Program-made: the position numbers and the translations under genes | Assembly (NCBI GenBank): GCA_026874595.1 | Contig: CM049308.1 | Coordinates: 13,414,001 to 13,478,000, forward strand | Direction of reading: 5' to 3' | Source of the DNA: Sipunculus nudus | Taxonomy: Eukaryota > Annelida > Sipuncula > Golfingiida > Sipunculidae | Length of the DNA: 64,000 bases | The notes under the pieces: model-generated | What the model saw: the letters and a program-made list of their open reading frames with translations, nothing else | Databases searched by the model: none | What the model was told of the DNA's origin: nothing | Shown here: one piece after another, positions 62,027 through 64,000 of the stretch | Layout: each line of letters begins with the position of its first letter | How positions within the stretch are numbered: the stretch's first letter is position 1

Positions 62027-62816
62027 TACCTGTTTTTAGGGGTAATGTTGTCAAAGTAATGGACACATAAAGACCTGCTATAATTTGATATGACCCATGT
62101 ATATGAATGATGTTTTAGTAGTGATATCCAAAGTATTTCATCCTGAGTAAATAGACTAGCACTTTGTGTTGAGGTGAACTCATATCAGCAATGTCTGTTT
62201 GAAGATCATTTTACACATGGCCACCCTTTAGTATGGGTTAAAATGACAGATGCACTAAAGGACAACTCACAGCAGGTAGAAAAAATACCATAGTAGAATA
62301 TTAAGTAGCGGGAGCGCTAGCAGGTTGTAATAAACCCAGGTATCTGATATAATTGTGAGTGACATGAAGTGGTATGTGCACTCATTGAGTGGTCTGTGAG
62401 GAATATGAATTCTAGCTGTCTGGTAATCCATACAGTCACTCCTGAGTGGGTGTGTTTGTCATTTAAACAAATGACTATATGTTAAAGCCACAGGTATTCA
62501 TTGCAACAGGTATTTCTTTTTAGATTATGGGGTCCAGTTATTTGTTATTGTTTGCTGGGTGCATTACTTTCTTGTCAAAATTGATAGACTTGATGATGTA
62601 TCATAATTTATCATTTGTTCAGATGTCCACAGTTGGTTGTCAGAAAGAGGCTGTGCAATCTTTAGCATGACAATCTTCATGATCACATGATAGTTCCCAT
62701 GGTAATCACAAACTATTGAACTCAGGCAGTTTTACACAACTGGTGCTGTCTTAGATAAAACCAGGAGTGTTTTCAATTATTCATACAACAAATCTAGATA
62801 TGGCACAAGTGTGATT

Positions 62817-62877
62817 ATGATAAAATCTGGATCAGCATTGATGAAAGGATGTAGCTCTGCAGTCATGATCCGTAGGG
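62817..62877 (+). CDS. Possible first coding exon near right end
   Basis: ATG at 62817 opens MIKSGSALMKGCSSAVMIRR plus one base, ending at the donor gtaagt (62878). The frame is also open upstream to a possible acceptor (aaatctag, about 62796). Phase 1 does not match the exons at 39 or 60 kb. Family not recognised. Confidence 0.18.
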
Positions 62878-64000
62878 GTAAGTGTTTATTTGTTCAATTA
62901 GTTGTGTACAATGTATATAATATTACTGACACTAAGACTTCAAATATATATTTACTGGCTTAAACAGGTCTGTAGTTCATTAATTTGACCAGTTTTCATT
63001 GAATTTGCATACAAAGTTACCCATGCATGTGTGTCAGTTAAAAAATGTAAAGTTTTAGAAATTCACTTGTGGGAGTTTTGAGACATTGTTAATCAGGAAG
63101 ATAAGGAAAAAACGTGCTGTGAAATCATGGAGATCATTTCCAGATGTGAATGTAGAACAAAATGAATGTGAAGCAAAACTGTGGCTGCTCAGTTCTATTT
63201 CTTTTCATGTGTATGCTGTGTTTATTAACTCCCCCACCCTACCCAACATATTTCAAGTACACCTAGGCCATGGAGTTAACACTGCGGGGTTTTGGGTTTA
63301 ATATCAAGGGGTTTATTAAATAATGTATTGTCAGAGGGTATTTATTTATAAAGACTAACTTGGTGTAGATTAATCAGTGAATAGTGTTCCTTTAGGGCAG
63401 TATACACTATATCACCTGAAGGCACTTTGGTTTTACAAGACCAAGTGGGGGTATGCATGCACAGAGTGCATTGTATTACTAATAATCAGGAACTGTTCAG
63501 ACCGTACTTTATTTCATTGATCCCTGGCTGAAGGGCCAAATGAGAAATAAATAGATTTGCATTAAAAAACCAGACTTGGAATGCAGCACAGATTTGTGGA
63601 AACGTTGGCCTGACAATTTGACAGCACACCTTTTAATGAATAACTGGTGTGTGGGTGTGCTTGATAAAGGCCAGCTCTCCCACCAAGAATTATTTAAAAA
63701 CAAATGTATTTTTTATACGTGGTGAATTCTGAGTGCTGCCGCGGGTGGTGAATTTATGTGGAGTGAACAAAGACTATATGAGACCAGTAAGCACTCTGCA
63801 TGAATAAAACATAACTGGGGCAGTTTCCAATCAGAATTCCCTTGGTTTAAGAAAGTAAATATTTCTAAGAATTCTCACTTTAAAATACTTATTGAACACC
63901 TAAAGCATAACATCTTGATTATTGTGATCACAGTTCTCAATACCATAACAGCATGTTTTAACAATTCTTTTCATGATTAATGACTACTTTTTTTTCTTTT
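62878..64000. other. Right end of window, nothing certain
   Basis: Unique AT-rich sequence. Short open frames only. Confidence 0.4.

Overview
The window is nuclear DNA from an animal, most likely a bivalve mollusc. The one gene that can be read end to end is intron-rich and encodes a protein nearly identical to animal proteasome alpha-1 (PSMA6). The rest is AT-rich and packed with repeats that open with a hairpin, carry GTCC/ACGG tetranucleotide runs and have tandem cores. That structure resembles the 'pearl' elements described from oysters and arks. The species cannot be named from this sequence alone. There is no sign of bacterial, organellar or viral coding sequence.

Layout: 1-8.5 kb is intergenic, with pearl-like element arrays, a TA-flanked inverted-repeat transposon and an AT-microsatellite duplication. 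About 8.69-9.13 kb is a CpG-richer promoter, possibly bidirectional. PSMA6 runs from 9130 to 20105 on the + strand in seven coding exons, with a poly(A) signal at 20554. Its introns hold a TIR element (intron 1), a small MITE (intron 2) and related tandem-core repeats (introns 3 and 5). From 20.6 to 39 kb the DNA is non-genic, with pearl-like elements, several MITEs, and a promoter-like stretch near 33.2-33.8 kb. At 39396-39445 there is a convincing isolated first coding exon (ATG plus 16 codons, then a consensus donor). It suggests a second, long + strand gene running to the right and beyond the window. Further candidate exons lie at 47.3, 60.1 and 62.8 kb. Between them are a 43-bp minisatellite (40 kb), a tower of nested elements (49.5-54.6 kb) holding a satellite with higher-order structure, a 212-bp tandem repeat with an embedded AT microsatellite (57 kb) and a 34-bp minisatellite (59 kb).

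Most open reading frames of 60-125 codons here fall in repeats or read through introns and are not annotated as genes. The most distinctive content is the set of unrelated-looking repeat families that share one architecture: a 5' hairpin with a 3-4 nt loop, a GTCC-rich run, a tandem core, and (in two families) a small hairpin followed by terminal CTAG. They often sit inside one another. This is consistent with Helitron/Helentron-type non-autonomous elements, but that assignment is inference.
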